Shown here: one piece after another, positions 1 through 8,206 of the stretch | Layout of the letters: every line of letters starts with the position of its first letter | How positions within the stretch are numbered: position 1 is the first letter of the stretch | Notes under the pieces: generated by a model | What the model saw: the letters and a program-made list of their open reading frames with translations, nothing else | Told to the model about the DNA's origin: nothing | The model's database searches: none | Program-made: the position numbers and the translations under genes | DNA from: Sandaracinaceae bacterium | GTDB taxonomy: Bacteria; Myxococcota_A; Polyangia; Polyangiales; Sandaracinaceae | NCBI GenBank assembly: GCA_040218145.1 | Contig: JAVJQK010000021.1 | Span: 1 to 64,000 of the forward strand | Direction: 5' to 3' | DNA: 64,000 nt

Positions 1-135
1 TCGTCTCTCGGGCGGGACGACCCGTCTCTCGGCCCGTGTCTCCTCGAAAATGCTGAAGCATTTCCTCGTCGCCCCGAACCGAGAACCGGGCCGTCGCGCT
101 CCGAGATCCTTCGGGCTCGGTACTTCAACGGCCTG
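1..135. other. left-edge segment, no gene called
   Basis: A minus-strand frame beginning ATG at 61 is open to the window edge but is only 20 codons long and cannot be judged. Bases about 53-150 resemble bases about 1690-1800, the stretch between the second and third PilZ genes: both share a TTCCTCGTCG block, a CGTCGCGCTC block and the TCGTCGTAGAA that encodes the FYD tail. This suggests the PilZ array continues to the left or once did. Confidence 0.3.
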
Positions 136-897
136 CTAGTCGTCGTAGAAGATCGGGGACCGCGCCTGGAGGAAGGCGTTGATGGCCTCCTCGTCCTCGG
201 GGAGCAGCTGCTTGAACTGCACGCCCATGCCGGGGCGGATCTCCGGGTTGTCGTCGCGGAGCTGGCGCATCCAGCGGACCTCTCCGGTCGTCTTGACGAT
301 GTGGCCGGTGGGCAGCGTGAACTCGATGTCCATCGTGGTGCCCACGGGCTGCAGGTCGTAGGTCGCGACGAACACGCCGCCGTCGCTCAGGTCCTCGGAG
401 AAGCCCTGGTAGAAGTTGCTGTCGGACGTGAAGCTGATCTCCGTCTCGACCTCGGCGCGCGGGGAGGAGCGCCGATCGGCCCAGCTGTCGGGCGGCAGGC
501 CGCTCGTCCGCTCGGGCATGGGCTCCGGCAGGGGCGGCGGCGCGTCGATCCCGTGGTCGCGGGCGACCGGGTAGAGGATGCGCTGCGCGTTGGCGAGCGT
601 CTCCAGGCACTGCTGTCCGCGGCCCTCGAGCGTGCCGTGGATGGCGCGTCCGATGGCGAGCGTGTGAGCCAGCGCGTGGTGCGTGGCGCCCACCGCCGTG
701 TCGAAGCCCTCGGGCGAGTGGTCGATGGAGAGCGCGCGCGCGACGCGGCCGAGCCGCTCCACCGCCCGGGCCATCGCGCCGTCTTGCGCCACCTCCTCGC
801 GCAGGACCGCCACCGCGGTCTCGACCAGCTCACCGGCGCGGCGCGCCTGGCGAACTTCTTCTGTCTCGGACTGGATGACTGCTGCGGTCGCTCCCAT
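136..897 (-). CDS. PilZ-domain protein, paralogue 1
   Basis: 253 residues. An alpha-helical N-terminal part (about 1-115) and a Pro-rich linker precede a PilZ-like domain at about 142-248. Both halves of the classical cyclic-di-GMP site are visible: RxxxR as R143-SSP-R147, and DxSxxG as D169-LSDGG. This is the PilZ type multiplied in Myxococcus xanthus (TIGR02266-like). Family knowledge makes it a cyclic-di-GMP-responsive adaptor without enzymatic activity of its own; the output is unknown. It ends in FYDD, a tail shared in variant form by the next two genes, so the three are tandem duplicates transcribed together on the minus strand. It starts at ATG 897. Confidence 0.85.
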   Translation of the reverse strand: MGATAAVIQSETEEVRQARRAGELVETAVAVLREEVAQDGAMARAVERLGRVARALSIDHSPEGFDTAVGATHHALAHTLAIGRAIHGTLEGRGQQCLETLANAQRILYPVARDHGIDAPPPLPEPMPERTSGLPPDSWADRRSSPRAEVETEISFTSDSNFYQGFSEDLSDGGVFVATYDLQPVGTTMDIEFTLPTGHIVKTTGEVRWMRQLRDDNPEIRPGMGVQFKQLLPEDEEAINAFLQARSPIFYDD

Positions 898-955
898 GAG
901 GCCTCCTGTACGTGGGCATCAACGGACGACGACTGGCCCGGCTTTAGGGGGCGCC

Positions 956-1693
956 TCAATCTCCGTAGTGAAAGGCGGGCCGCTCCTCGAGGTAGTGCGC
1001 GATGGCGCGCTCGTCTTCACCGCTCAGGCGGTCGAAGCGGATGCCCATGCCGGCCGGGAGCTCGTGCGGGCGGTAACGAGGGACGCGCACCCACGCGACC
1101 TCGGCCCGCGCGCTGACGCGGTACCCATCGGGGAGCACGAACGAGAGCCGCAGCTCGGTGCCCACCTGGAGCGGATCGTCGGTGGCGACGAACAGCCCGC
1201 CCCGAGAGAGATCGTCGGTGGTGCCGGTGTAGAAGCGGTTGTCCCCCTCGAGGCCGATCGGCACCTCGAGCTCCATCCGGCTCGCGTCTCGCTGCTCGGG
1301 CTCGCCCTCGGGCGGCGCGCTCGGCTTGACGCGGCTCGAGGTGAGCAGGAACGGCGCCGTGCCCTCGCGCTGCGTCTCGAGCCCCAGGGACCGCGCGAGC
1401 ACCGCCCGCGCGGGGTGGAGCTGCGCCATCGCGCGGCTGAGCGCCTGCGCCGCGAGCGGCCGGGTCTGCGCGGCCTGACCGTCGAGGAGCGCGCGCACCG
1501 AGCGCATCGCGTCGTCGAGCACGCCGTGCAGGGCGCGCGCGTCCGCCAGCTCCGCCGCGAAGAGCGTCCCGACGATCGGCGTCAGCGAGCTCGAGAGGGG
1601 ATCGTCCTCCAGCTGCTCCACGAGCGCGGCGAGCAGCGCGCGGGCTTCGCGAGCGGCCTCCTTGCCGGAGCGCTCGAGGTCTCGCGGGCTCAT
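956..1693 (-). CDS. PilZ-domain protein, paralogue 2
   Basis: 245 residues with the same plan as its neighbours: a helical N-terminal region with several Arg/Ala-rich segments, then a C-terminal PilZ-like domain (about 137-240). The cyclic-di-GMP motifs are intact: RxxxR in RDASR, and DLSRGG. The tail is FHYGD. It lies 58 bp upstream of paralogue 1 and 88 bp downstream of paralogue 3. The helical N-terminal half may be an interaction domain; that is inference. Start at ATG 1693 is the first in-frame ATG. Confidence 0.85.
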   Translation of the reverse strand: MSPRDLERSGKEAAREARALLAALVEQLEDDPLSSSLTPIVGTLFAAELADARALHGVLDDAMRSVRALLDGQAAQTRPLAAQALSRAMAQLHPARAVLARSLGLETQREGTAPFLLTSSRVKPSAPPEGEPEQRDASRMELEVPIGLEGDNRFYTGTTDDLSRGGLFVATDDPLQVGTELRLSFVLPDGYRVSARAEVAWVRVPRYRPHELPAGMGIRFDRLSGEDERAIAHYLEERPAFHYGD

Positions 1694-1781
1694 GCTCCGG
1701 CAGTTCCTCGTCGCGCCCCACCACGGCTGGGACCCGTCGCGCTCGGCCGTGCGCGGTCCGAGGTTCTGGGATGCGCGCTGA

Positions 1782-2627
1782 TCACTCGTCGTAGAACATG
1801 GGCGGGCGCTTGCGGATGAACCGCAAGATCAGCTCGCGTGACTCTTTGGGCAGGCCGTCGAAGGCCACGCCCATGCCCGGCTCGCTGTCGGAGCTCATGT
1901 CCATCGGGTCCCGCACGAAGCGCACGTGCCCGTCGACCTCGGTCGAGAGGTTTCCGGGCAGCGTCACGAAGAGGCGGACCGGGCTGCCCTTGGGGAGGAT
2001 GTTGTAGGTGGCGATGAAGACGCCGCCCTGGCTGATCTCGCCGCTGAAGCCGACGTAGAAGTTCGACTCGGTGGTCGCGCCGAGGTTCGCCTCGACCTGC
2101 TCACGCTCGGCCGCGCCTCGGTAGGGGCCCTCGTCGGGCACCGTCCTGTCGGCCGCCGTCCGGTCGGCAGCGTCGGGAGCGGGCGCGGCGGGGGGAGGCT
2201 TGACGCTGCCAGGCTTCGCCTCCGACGGGGCCTTCGGCGCCTTGGGCACGCTGAGCGGCATCGGCGCCTCCGACTGAGAGGTCTTGGGCGGGGGATGACG
2301 CGTCGGCTGGGTGGTCAGCGGGAACAGGACGCTCATCGCCTTCGCGAGCGTCTCGGTCGCGGTCTGGATGCCGGCGTGCTCCTCACGCACGTCCTGCAGC
2401 AACGCCATCGTCTGGCTCAGGGATCCGAGCGCGTTCTTCACGCAGCTCTTGCCGTCCGGCTCCGAGCTCGCGCGCTCCGCCTCGAAGAGCGCGCCGACCG
2501 CCTGCGCGATGTTCTGCGCCACGGCGAGCACGTCCGACGGGATGTTCGGATCTTCCTGTAGCGCGGCGAGCGCCTTGCCGAGGCTCTCGCGTGCTTCCTT
2601 CGCCTTCGCTGCGCCCGAGTAGCTCAT
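1782..2627 (-). CDS. PilZ-like protein, paralogue 3, with degenerate ligand motif
   Basis: 281 residues from ATG 2627, chosen because the helical region begins there (MSYSGAAKAKEA) and a GGAGAGG lies about 12 bases upstream; an in-frame ATG at 2714 would add 29 low-complexity residues. The N-terminal helical part is followed by a long Pro/Ala/Lys linker and a PilZ-like domain. Unlike the paralogues, the first motif reads RGAAER (RxxxxR rather than RxxxR) and the second reads EISQGG, with Glu in place of Asp/Asn. Cyclic-di-GMP binding is therefore doubtful. It ends FYDE. First PilZ gene of the run in transcription order. Confidence 0.8.
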   Translation of the reverse strand: MSYSGAAKAKEARESLGKALAALQEDPNIPSDVLAVAQNIAQAVGALFEAERASSEPDGKSCVKNALGSLSQTMALLQDVREEHAGIQTATETLAKAMSVLFPLTTQPTRHPPPKTSQSEAPMPLSVPKAPKAPSEAKPGSVKPPPAAPAPDAADRTAADRTVPDEGPYRGAAEREQVEANLGATTESNFYVGFSGEISQGGVFIATYNILPKGSPVRLFVTLPGNLSTEVDGHVRFVRDPMDMSSDSEPGMGVAFDGLPKESRELILRFIRKRPPMFYDE

Positions 2628-2688
2628 GAATGAATCGATCCTCTCCAGTTGCCTTGGACCACGCGCGGACGGGCCGCGCGAGGCGGCA

Positions 2689-3126
2689 TCATAAGTCCTT
2701 CGTGAAGACCACACGAGACCGGCGTGGGCCGGCGTAGTGGGCGACCTCTTCCACCGAGAAACCGAGCGCCTCGTGGAAGCGGATCGAGCCGTCGTTGCCC
2801 ACCGTCGTGATCGCCTTGATGCGCGCCGCGCTCGACGCCTTCGCGCGCTCGATGAAGCGCTCGTACAGCTTCTTGCCCACCCCGCGTCGGCGGTGCTCGG
2901 GGTGGATGCCCACCAGGTGCACGTACGCCACGGGCGGCTGCTGCGGCGTCACGAAGCCGAGGAGGAAGCCGATGACCTCGCCTTCTTCCTCCGCGATCAA
3001 GGCTTGCTCGCCGAGCTCGTGAAAGAAGACCGGGTGGGCGCGCTCGCTGGAGGGTCCCCCCCACCAGCGGTCGAGCACCGACACGATGTAGTCGAAGTCG
3101 CTCTTTTCGATACCGCGGATGTGCAT
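2689..3126 (-). CDS. GNAT-family N-acetyltransferase
   Basis: 145 residues from ATG 3126 (MHIRGIEKSD); an upstream ATG at 3159 would add 11 residues. The sequence runs through the whole GNAT fold: beta-strand VAYVHLVGIHP, then the acetyl-CoA pyrophosphate-binding RxxGxG as R79-RRGVG, then a helix, then NDGSIRFHEALGF, the usual C-terminal motif. It transfers an acetyl group from acetyl-CoA to an amine. The substrate cannot be read from sequence; the closest class is the RimI-like/uncharacterised GNATs. It lies 61 bp upstream of PilZ paralogue 3 and may be cotranscribed with it. Confidence 0.85.
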   Translation of the reverse strand: MHIRGIEKSDFDYIVSVLDRWWGGPSSERAHPVFFHELGEQALIAEEEGEVIGFLLGFVTPQQPPVAYVHLVGIHPEHRRRGVGKKLYERFIERAKASSAARIKAITTVGNDGSIRFHEALGFSVEEVAHYAGPRRSRVVFTKDL

Positions 3127-3197
3127 GGTCCCGCTCGCGGGGCCGGACCATAGCATCACAGCGCCCTCTTGCGTCGAGTGTCGCTGAACAGGGACGC

Positions 3198-4139
3198 TCA
3201 GGGGCGCGGATCCCGGCCCAGCACCACGTTGTCGATGAGGCGCGTCTCGCCCAGGTGCGCGGCCCCGGCGAGCAGGGCGCGCTCGGGGAGGTGGGCGTCG
3301 TCGGCGGCGGGCGCGAGGGTGTCGGGATCGGCGAGCGCGACGTAGTCGACCCGATCGAAGCGCGCGGCGACGCCGTCCCGCGCGAGCGGCAGCAGGACCT
3401 CCGGGTCGCGCTCACCGGCGGCGAAGGCGTCCCAGGCCGCGCGCAGGCCCTCCACGAGCGCGAGGGCCCGCTGGCGCTCGTCGGTGCTCAGGTAGCGGTT
3501 TCGCGAGCTCAGCGCGAGGCCGTCGGCTTCACGCACGATGGGCGCGCCGACCACCTCGATCGGCATGTCCAGGTCGAGCGCCATCCGGGCGAGCGTGCGC
3601 CACTGCTGGTAGTCCTTGCGTCCGAAGACCGCGGTGCACGGCCCGGCGAGCATGAAGAGCTTGGTGACCACGGTGGTCACGCCCCGGAAATGCCCCGCGC
3701 GGAACCGGCCCTCGAGCGGCTGCGTCACGCCCTCGACCTCGACGTGGGTCGAGAACCCGGGCGGGTACATGGACTCCATCGTGGGCGCGAAGACGGTCTG
3801 GACGCCGGCGCTCCGGCAGCGCGCGACGTCGTCCTCGAGCGTGCGCGGGTAGCGGTCGAAGTCGTCGGTAGGCGCGAACTGCAGCGGGTTGACGAAGATG
3901 GTCACGGCCACGTGGTCACAGCCGCGGCGCCGCGCTTCTTCGACGAGGCTCAGGTGACCCGCGTGCAGCGCCCCCATCGTCGGGACCAGCCCGACGCGTG
4001 CCCCCGCGGCGCGCGCCTCGTCGCAGCGCGCGCGGAAGGCGTCCTTGTCGTGAACGACCTGCGGGCCACCGTCGGACACTGCACCTTCAGACACTGCACC
4101 TTCAGACACTGCACCCTCGGACACTGCACCCTCCGACAC
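3198..4139 (-). CDS. panC: pantothenate synthetase PanC
   Basis: Condenses pantoate with beta-alanine using ATP to give pantothenate, the last step before coenzyme A synthesis proper. Class-I-synthetase-like motifs are present: VPTMGALHAGH near the N-terminus, VFGRKDYQQ, and the KMSKS-equivalent LSSRNRYLS. Cytosolic. The gene starts 5 bases after panB on the same strand, so the two form an operon. The start is ambiguous: five in-frame GTG codons at 4139, 4124, 4109, 4094 and 4079 lie in a 15-bp tandem repeat, giving 313 down to 293 residues. The family is usually about 280 residues, favouring the later ones. The first GTG has no clear ribosome site, while each later one has GAGGG or GAAGG 4 bases upstream. 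Confidence 0.95.
   Translation of the reverse strand: MSEGAVSEGAVSEGAVSEGAVSDGGPQVVHDKDAFRARCDEARAAGARVGLVPTMGALHAGHLSLVEEARRRGCDHVAVTIFVNPLQFAPTDDFDRYPRTLEDDVARCRSAGVQTVFAPTMESMYPPGFSTHVEVEGVTQPLEGRFRAGHFRGVTTVVTKLFMLAGPCTAVFGRKDYQQWRTLARMALDLDMPIEVVGAPIVREADGLALSSRNRYLSTDERQRALALVEGLRAAWDAFAAGERDPEVLLPLARDGVAARFDRVDYVALADPDTLAPAADDAHLPERALLAGAAHLGETRLIDNVVLGRDPRP
4065..4139 (-). repeat. 15-bp tandem repeat carrying ribosome site and GTG start
   Basis: Five units on the minus strand, GTGTCYGARGGTGCA, the last diverging after GTGTCCGA. Each unit encodes VSEGA in the panC frame. Each also contains GAGGG or GAAGG four bases before the GTG of the following unit. The repeat therefore duplicates a complete translation-initiation site in frame. 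Unit length is a multiple of three, so gain or loss of a unit keeps the panC frame. Confidence 0.9.
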
Positions 4140-4144
4140 GGGCG

Positions 4145-5089
4145 CTACTCGGCGGGTCCGTAGACCGGTCGAAGCTGCACGACGTTGTCGGCGCCGCCCG
4201 CGCTGGCGCTCGCCGACTCGGCCGCGCGCTCCGTCTTCTTCAGGCCGAAGCTGTGGTCCACGCCCGGGAAGGCGCCGCCGCGCACCTCGTCCGCGTAGCG
4301 TCGCGCCGCGCCCACGCCCTCGTCGAACATCTCGGCGTAGCGCTTGACGAACTTCGGCTTGAGGTCGGGGGTCAGGCCGAGCAGGTCGTAGCAGACCAGC
4401 ACCTGGCCGTCGCAGTCCACGCCCGCGCCGATCCCGATGGTGGGGATCTCCAGCTCCGCCGTGATGCGCGCGGCGAGCGGCGCCGGGATGCCCTCGAGCA
4501 CGAGCGCGAAGGCGCCCGCCTCCTGGACCGCGCGCGCGTCCTCGAGGATGCGCTCGGCCTGCTCTTCGGTCTTGCCCTGCACGCGGAAGCCGCCCATCGC
4601 GTGCACGCTCTGCGGCGTGAGCCCGACGTGGGCCATGACGGGGATGCCCGCGTCGACGATGCGCCGGATGGTGGGCGCGACCGAGACCCCGCCCTCGAGC
4701 TTGACCGCGTGCGCGCCGCCCTCGCTGAGGAAGCGCCCCGCGTTGCGCAGCGCCTCGGTGGCGTCGATCTGGTAGCTCATGAAGGGCATGTCGCCGACGA
4801 TGAGGCACGTCTGGCAGCCCCGGGCGACCGCGCGGCAGTGGTAGATGATCTCGTCCACCGTCACCGGCAGGGTCGAGTCCTGGCCCTGGACCACCATGCC
4901 CAGCGAGTCGCCCACGAGGAGGAGGTCGATGTCGGCCTCCTCGAACATGCGCGCGAACGTCGCGTCGTAGGCGGTCAACATCGTGATGCGCTCGCCGCGC
5001 TCCTTCATGCGACGGAGCTTCGGGACGGTGACGCGGGCGGTGCGCTTCGAGCCGCTCGGGGGTGTGCCCCCGTGACGATGGTCGGTCAT
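4145..5089 (-). CDS. panB: 3-methyl-2-oxobutanoate hydroxymethyltransferase PanB
   Basis: 314 residues. Transfers a hydroxymethyl group from methylene-tetrahydrofolate to alpha-ketoisovalerate, giving ketopantoate. Visible family motifs: [11 protein letters not shown], the metal-binding [24 protein letters not shown], and AHVGLTPQS. Conserved EGIP and IGIGAG follow. A basic N-terminal extension of about 20 residues precedes the core and an Ala/Ser-rich tail of about 40 residues follows it. First gene of a panB-panC pair; the next genes upstream are on the other strand. Confidence 0.96.
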   Translation of the reverse strand: MTDHRHGGTPPSGSKRTARVTVPKLRRMKERGERITMLTAYDATFARMFEEADIDLLLVGDSLGMVVQGQDSTLPVTVDEIIYHCRAVARGCQTCLIVGDMPFMSYQIDATEALRNAGRFLSEGGAHAVKLEGGVSVAPTIRRIVDAGIPVMAHVGLTPQSVHAMGGFRVQGKTEEQAERILEDARAVQEAGAFALVLEGIPAPLAARITAELEIPTIGIGAGVDCDGQVLVCYDLLGLTPDLKPKFVKRYAEMFDEGVGAARRYADEVRGGAFPGVDHSFGLKKTERAAESASASAGGADNVVQLRPVYGPAE

Positions 5090-5247
5090 GTCTGCTGCGC
5101 CTCTTCAGGTCGCGGCCGGGTCCACTCCCGGTCCACGCCCGTCCAGACGCCCGCGGTATAGCATCCGATCCGCCTCCGTGAAACCCGCGGGACACCTCGG
5201 AGAAACGCGCCGTTTGGATCGCGGTCGCTTCGACACCAGGACGGCGC

Positions 5248-5670
5248 ATGGGGATCACGCTCCACCGCGCCGGCGCCGACTGGTTCCTGCGCCTCGACGG
5301 CGAGGCTCGGGGACCGTTCGCGCCGCGCAAGGTGCTGCGGCTCGCGCGCGTGGCGCCGGATCGCGGTCTCGGAGACGCGCCGGTGGTGTCGCTGCCGCCC
5401 GACGCGGTCCAGGTGCCCCTCTCCGACGCGCCGCTCGGCGCCACCCGGTACGAGCTGCACGGAGCTCCCGAGTCCATCCCCGTCGACTGGACCGATCTCC
5501 CGCCCGACGCGCGCCGGGAGGCCTGCCGGATCGCGGGCTTCGATCCCGACGACCCGGGGCTCCCGACCGGGCGCCTCGAGCGCGCCTGGAACCTTCACCC
5601 CGCGGGCAGCCCGGTGGTGGCGACCTTCGTCGTGCAGGGCCACGGCTTCGTCGTCATCGACGAGCCCTGA
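5248..5670 (+). CDS. hypothetical protein, 140 residues
   Basis: I do not recognise it. It begins GITLHRAGADWFLRLDG and ends in VVIDEP, and looks like a small soluble alpha/beta protein without a signal peptide or membrane segment. It has coding character (strong G/C third-position bias) and lies between divergent panB and the convergent RDD gene; its end is 6 bases from that gene's stop. Start ATG 5248 follows AGGACGGCGC, a weak ribosome site. Confidence 0.6.
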   Translation: MGITLHRAGADWFLRLDGEARGPFAPRKVLRLARVAPDRGLGDAPVVSLPPDAVQVPLSDAPLGATRYELHGAPESIPVDWTDLPPDARREACRIAGFDPDDPGLPTGRLERAWNLHPAGSPVVATFVVQGHGFVVIDEP

Positions 5671-5676
5671 AGCGCC

Positions 5677-6150
5677 TCAGGGCGCCTCGCGCCTCAGATC
5701 GACGACGATCGTGTCCGCGAAGCGGTCGTGGATCGTCTGACGGTCGCTCCCGAAGATCATCAGCGCGTCGACCACGAAGAAGAGGGTGCCGAGCAGCGGG
5801 ATGCTCTCCACGAGGCCGGGGAAGAACATGCGCAGGAAGAACACGCGGCCGAGGCCCACGCGCTCGCCGGAGGCGCGCACGATGCGCAGGCCCAGCATGC
5901 GCTTGCCCACGCTCTGGCCGTAGCGATGCAGCCAGAACAGGTTGAGCGCGAACAGGAACACCGTCACGAGCAGATAGGCGCCGACGCCGGCGTGAATCGC
6001 GGTGGGGGCGCCGAGGAGCAGCCCGCCGCCCACGAAGAGCACGTGCGGTGCCACCACGAGCGAGACGTCGATGGTGCGGGCGGCGAGCCGCATGCCCGGA
6101 TCGGCCAGGGGCGAGGCGGCGTCGCGCGGGGCGTCGGCGGCGCGGGTCAC
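5677..6150 (-). CDS. RDD-family membrane protein
   Basis: 157 residues. The R-D-D signature of the family is seen as RLAARTIDVSL near residue 20, then VGKRMLGLRIV and the final DRFADTIVV. Three or four hydrophobic segments lie between. Starts at GTG 6150, inside the TGA stop of the signal peptidase gene (GTGA overlap), so translation is probably coupled. RDD proteins are inner-membrane proteins, some implicated in ion transport; the specific role is unknown. A second RDD gene lies at 35650. Confidence 0.85.
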   Translation of the reverse strand: MTRAADAPRDAASPLADPGMRLAARTIDVSLVVAPHVLFVGGGLLLGAPTAIHAGVGAYLLVTVFLFALNLFWLHRYGQSVGKRMLGLRIVRASGERVGLGRVFFLRMFFPGLVESIPLLGTLFFVVDALMIFGSDRQTIHDRFADTIVVDLRREAP

Positions 6151-6887
6151 GGGCTCACCGCCGTCCCGATCCGATCCCAGCGCACCCCCTCGTCGGAGGA
6201 CCAGTAGATCCACGTGACGCGGCCCTTGAAGCGCGCGTGGGGGATGGGGCCGACGTGCGGGTTGCGGCTGTCGTTGCTGCGGTTTCGGTGATCGCCGAGC
6301 ACGAACGCGTGTCCTTCGGGCACGCGCAGCGGCGGCATCGAGTCGGGCATCTGGTAGCTCGCGGTGGAGGTGAGCCAGGCGCGGTCGCCGACGCGCTCTT
6401 CGTGGACCACGCACTCCTCGTTCGGATCGTGGGGGCAGGGGCGCGGCCCGCTGCGGACGAGGGGCGCGCCGTCGACGTAGACCTGGTCGTCGCGGATCTC
6501 CACGGTCTGGCCTCCGAGCGCCACCACGCGCTTGATGATGTCGATGTTGTCGGCGGGGCTGCGGATCACGGCCAGGTCGCCCACCTCGGGCGCGGCCCAG
6601 CCGGTCATGGCCTCGTCGGCGAACGGCAGAAAGACGCCGTACGCGGCCTTGTCGACCACGACCCGATCCCCGTGCAGCAAGGTCGGCTCGATGGAGGGGC
6701 CGTCCACCTCGAACGCCTCGTAGGCGAAGACCCGGATCATCAGGGCGCTGGCCGTGGGCGCGGCGAAGAACGGCACCACCAGCGCCACGATCAAGCCCCA
6801 GCGCGTGGGCATCGCGCCGCGGGAGGCGGCGCTCGTTTTCCGTTCTTCCTCGGCGCCTTCGCGCTCGGCGCCATCGCGCTCGGTCAT
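6147..6887 (-). CDS. lepB: signal peptidase I
   Basis: 246 residues. Cleaves signal peptides from exported proteins on the periplasmic face of the inner membrane. A charged N-terminus of 29 residues is followed by one membrane anchor (about 31-51). The Ser/Lys dyad is Ser65 in GPSIEPTL and Lys118 in DIIKRVVALGGQ. The late signature reads GDHRNRSNDSR where GDN is usual. Only one anchor is evident, unlike the two of E. coli LepB. It heads a two-gene operon with the RDD gene. Confidence 0.95.
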   Translation of the reverse strand: MTERDGAEREGAEEERKTSAASRGAMPTRWGLIVALVVPFFAAPTASALMIRVFAYEAFEVDGPSIEPTLLHGDRVVVDKAAYGVFLPFADEAMTGWAAPEVGDLAVIRSPADNIDIIKRVVALGGQTVEIRDDQVYVDGAPLVRSGPRPCPHDPNEECVVHEERVGDRAWLTSTASYQMPDSMPPLRVPEGHAFVLGDHRNRSNDSRNPHVGPIPHARFKGRVTWIYWSSDEGVRWDRIGTAVSP

Positions 6888-6962
6888 GCCGGTGGACTAC
6901 CACGACGGCGCACCGAGCGCGCAACCTTCGTTCTCCACGCTCGCCGTGCCATCCTCGGGCGC

Positions 6963-7817
6963 GTGTCGCCGCTCGAGCAGATCGAGATCCGGGTCGGGGC
7001 GGAGCGCTTCGCCGCGCTGGCCACCGGCGAGGGCCCGCTGGTCCTCTTGCTGCACGGCTTCCCCGACGTGCCTCGATCGTGGGCGCCCGTGATGGAGCAG
7101 CTCGCGGGGTCGCACCGCTGCGTGGCGCCGTGGACCCGCGGCTACGCGCCCTCCACGCTCGACGGCCCCTTCGACGCCGACCGGCTCGCGGCCGACGCCA
7201 TCGGCTTCGCCGACGCGCTCTCGCCGGACGCGCCCGTGCTCCTCGTCGGCCACGACTGGGGCGCGGCCACGGCCTACGTCGCGTGCATGCGCGCCCCGGA
7301 GCGCTTCGCCGGCTGCGTGGCGATCAGCGTGCCGCACCCGCTCGCGTTCTTCGCCTACATGGCGCGCCACCCGGGGCAGCTGCGGCGGAGCGCCTACATG
7401 GGCTTCTTCCAGCTTCCCGTCCTCCCCGAGCGCGCGATCCGCCGCGGCGACCTCGTGGAGCGGCTCTGGAGGGCGTGGTCCCCCCGGCTCACGCCGCCGC
7501 AGGGACACCTCGCAGAGGTCGTCGAGACCGTCCGACGAAGCCTGCCCGGACCGCTCGCCTACTACCGCGCCATGGCGCGCCCGCCGCGCGAGGCGCTGGC
7601 GCGGGTGGTGGACGCGCGCGGCGAGCGGATCTCGGTGCCCACGGCGTACCTTCACGGGGCCGACGACCGCTGCGTCCGGCCCGGGGCGGCGCGCGGACAG
7701 GAGCGCTACTTCCAGGAGCCGCTCTCGAGCGAGGTCGTCGAGGGCGCGGGCCACTTCCTGCCGCTCGAGCGCCCCGACGCCGTGGCGCGCGCGGTGCGGC
7801 GCCTTCAGCGCGCCTGA
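6963..7817 (+). CDS. alpha/beta-hydrolase, epoxide-hydrolase/dehalogenase type
   Basis: 284 residues from GTG 6963 (VSPLEQIEIRVG); the frame is open further upstream but that part is antisense to lepB. The oxyanion-hole motif HGFPDVPRSW, nucleophile Asp98 in GHDWGA and catalytic His264 in GAGHFLPLE are clear. An Asp nucleophile in this context marks epoxide hydrolases and haloalkane dehalogenases rather than esterases. HGFP plus a Tyr pair in the lid (LAYYRAM) favours epoxide hydrolase. Cytosolic; the substrate is unknown. It overlaps the end of the next, convergent gene by 13 bp. Confidence 0.85.
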   Translation: MSPLEQIEIRVGAERFAALATGEGPLVLLLHGFPDVPRSWAPVMEQLAGSHRCVAPWTRGYAPSTLDGPFDADRLAADAIGFADALSPDAPVLLVGHDWGAATAYVACMRAPERFAGCVAISVPHPLAFFAYMARHPGQLRRSAYMGFFQLPVLPERAIRRGDLVERLWRAWSPRLTPPQGHLAEVVETVRRSLPGPLAYYRAMARPPREALARVVDARGERISVPTAYLHGADDRCVRPGAARGQERYFQEPLSSEVVEGAGHFLPLERPDAVARAVRRLQRA

Positions 7818-8206
7818 CGCCCGCGGCGCAGCCAGAGCACGATCACCCCTCCGAAGAAGGCGAGGTAGGCGATGGCCCAGCGCGGCACGACCATCGCCCG
7901 GGCCAGCTCGATCTGCTCCAGCCCCACCGCGTCGGCGCGCGTCGCCATCTCGTTCAGCCCCGTCCAGGTGAGCGGCACGCTCAGGGCCAGGAACCCGAGC
8001 GTGAAGCCGAGGGCGAAGCGGAAGAAGCTCGTCAGCCCGTCGCCGTCCTTCTCCAGCACGGCGCCGGCCGAGAGGATGACCGAGAGCGCGACGAACCCGA
8101 GCGCGCCGCCCCAGCTCATCAGCCACGGGCCGGCGGCGATCGCGACAGCGGCCCCGAGGCCGATGCCGAAACCCCACGCGAGCGGGACGAGGGTGGCGCG
8201 TCTCAC
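7805..8206 (-). CDS. small integral membrane protein
   Basis: 133 residues with four hydrophobic stretches and a basic C-terminus (WLRRGRQAR). It matches no family I recognise. Starts at GTG 8206, overlapping the TGA stop of the TPR gene by four bases (GTGA), so it is translationally coupled to it. The shared operon suggests that the pair works together, but function is unknown. Confidence 0.7.
   Translation of the reverse strand: MRRATLVPLAWGFGIGLGAAVAIAAGPWLMSWGGALGFVALSVILSAGAVLEKDGDGLTSFFRFALGFTLGFLALSVPLTWTGLNEMATRADAVGLEQIELARAMVVPRWAIAYLAFFGGVIVLWLRRGRQAR

Noticed and set aside
5086-5477. Minus-strand extension of the panC frame through panB
   Set aside because: The frame is antisense-free but shifted relative to panB; it overlaps a certain gene and carries no domain. 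panC begins after the panB stop.
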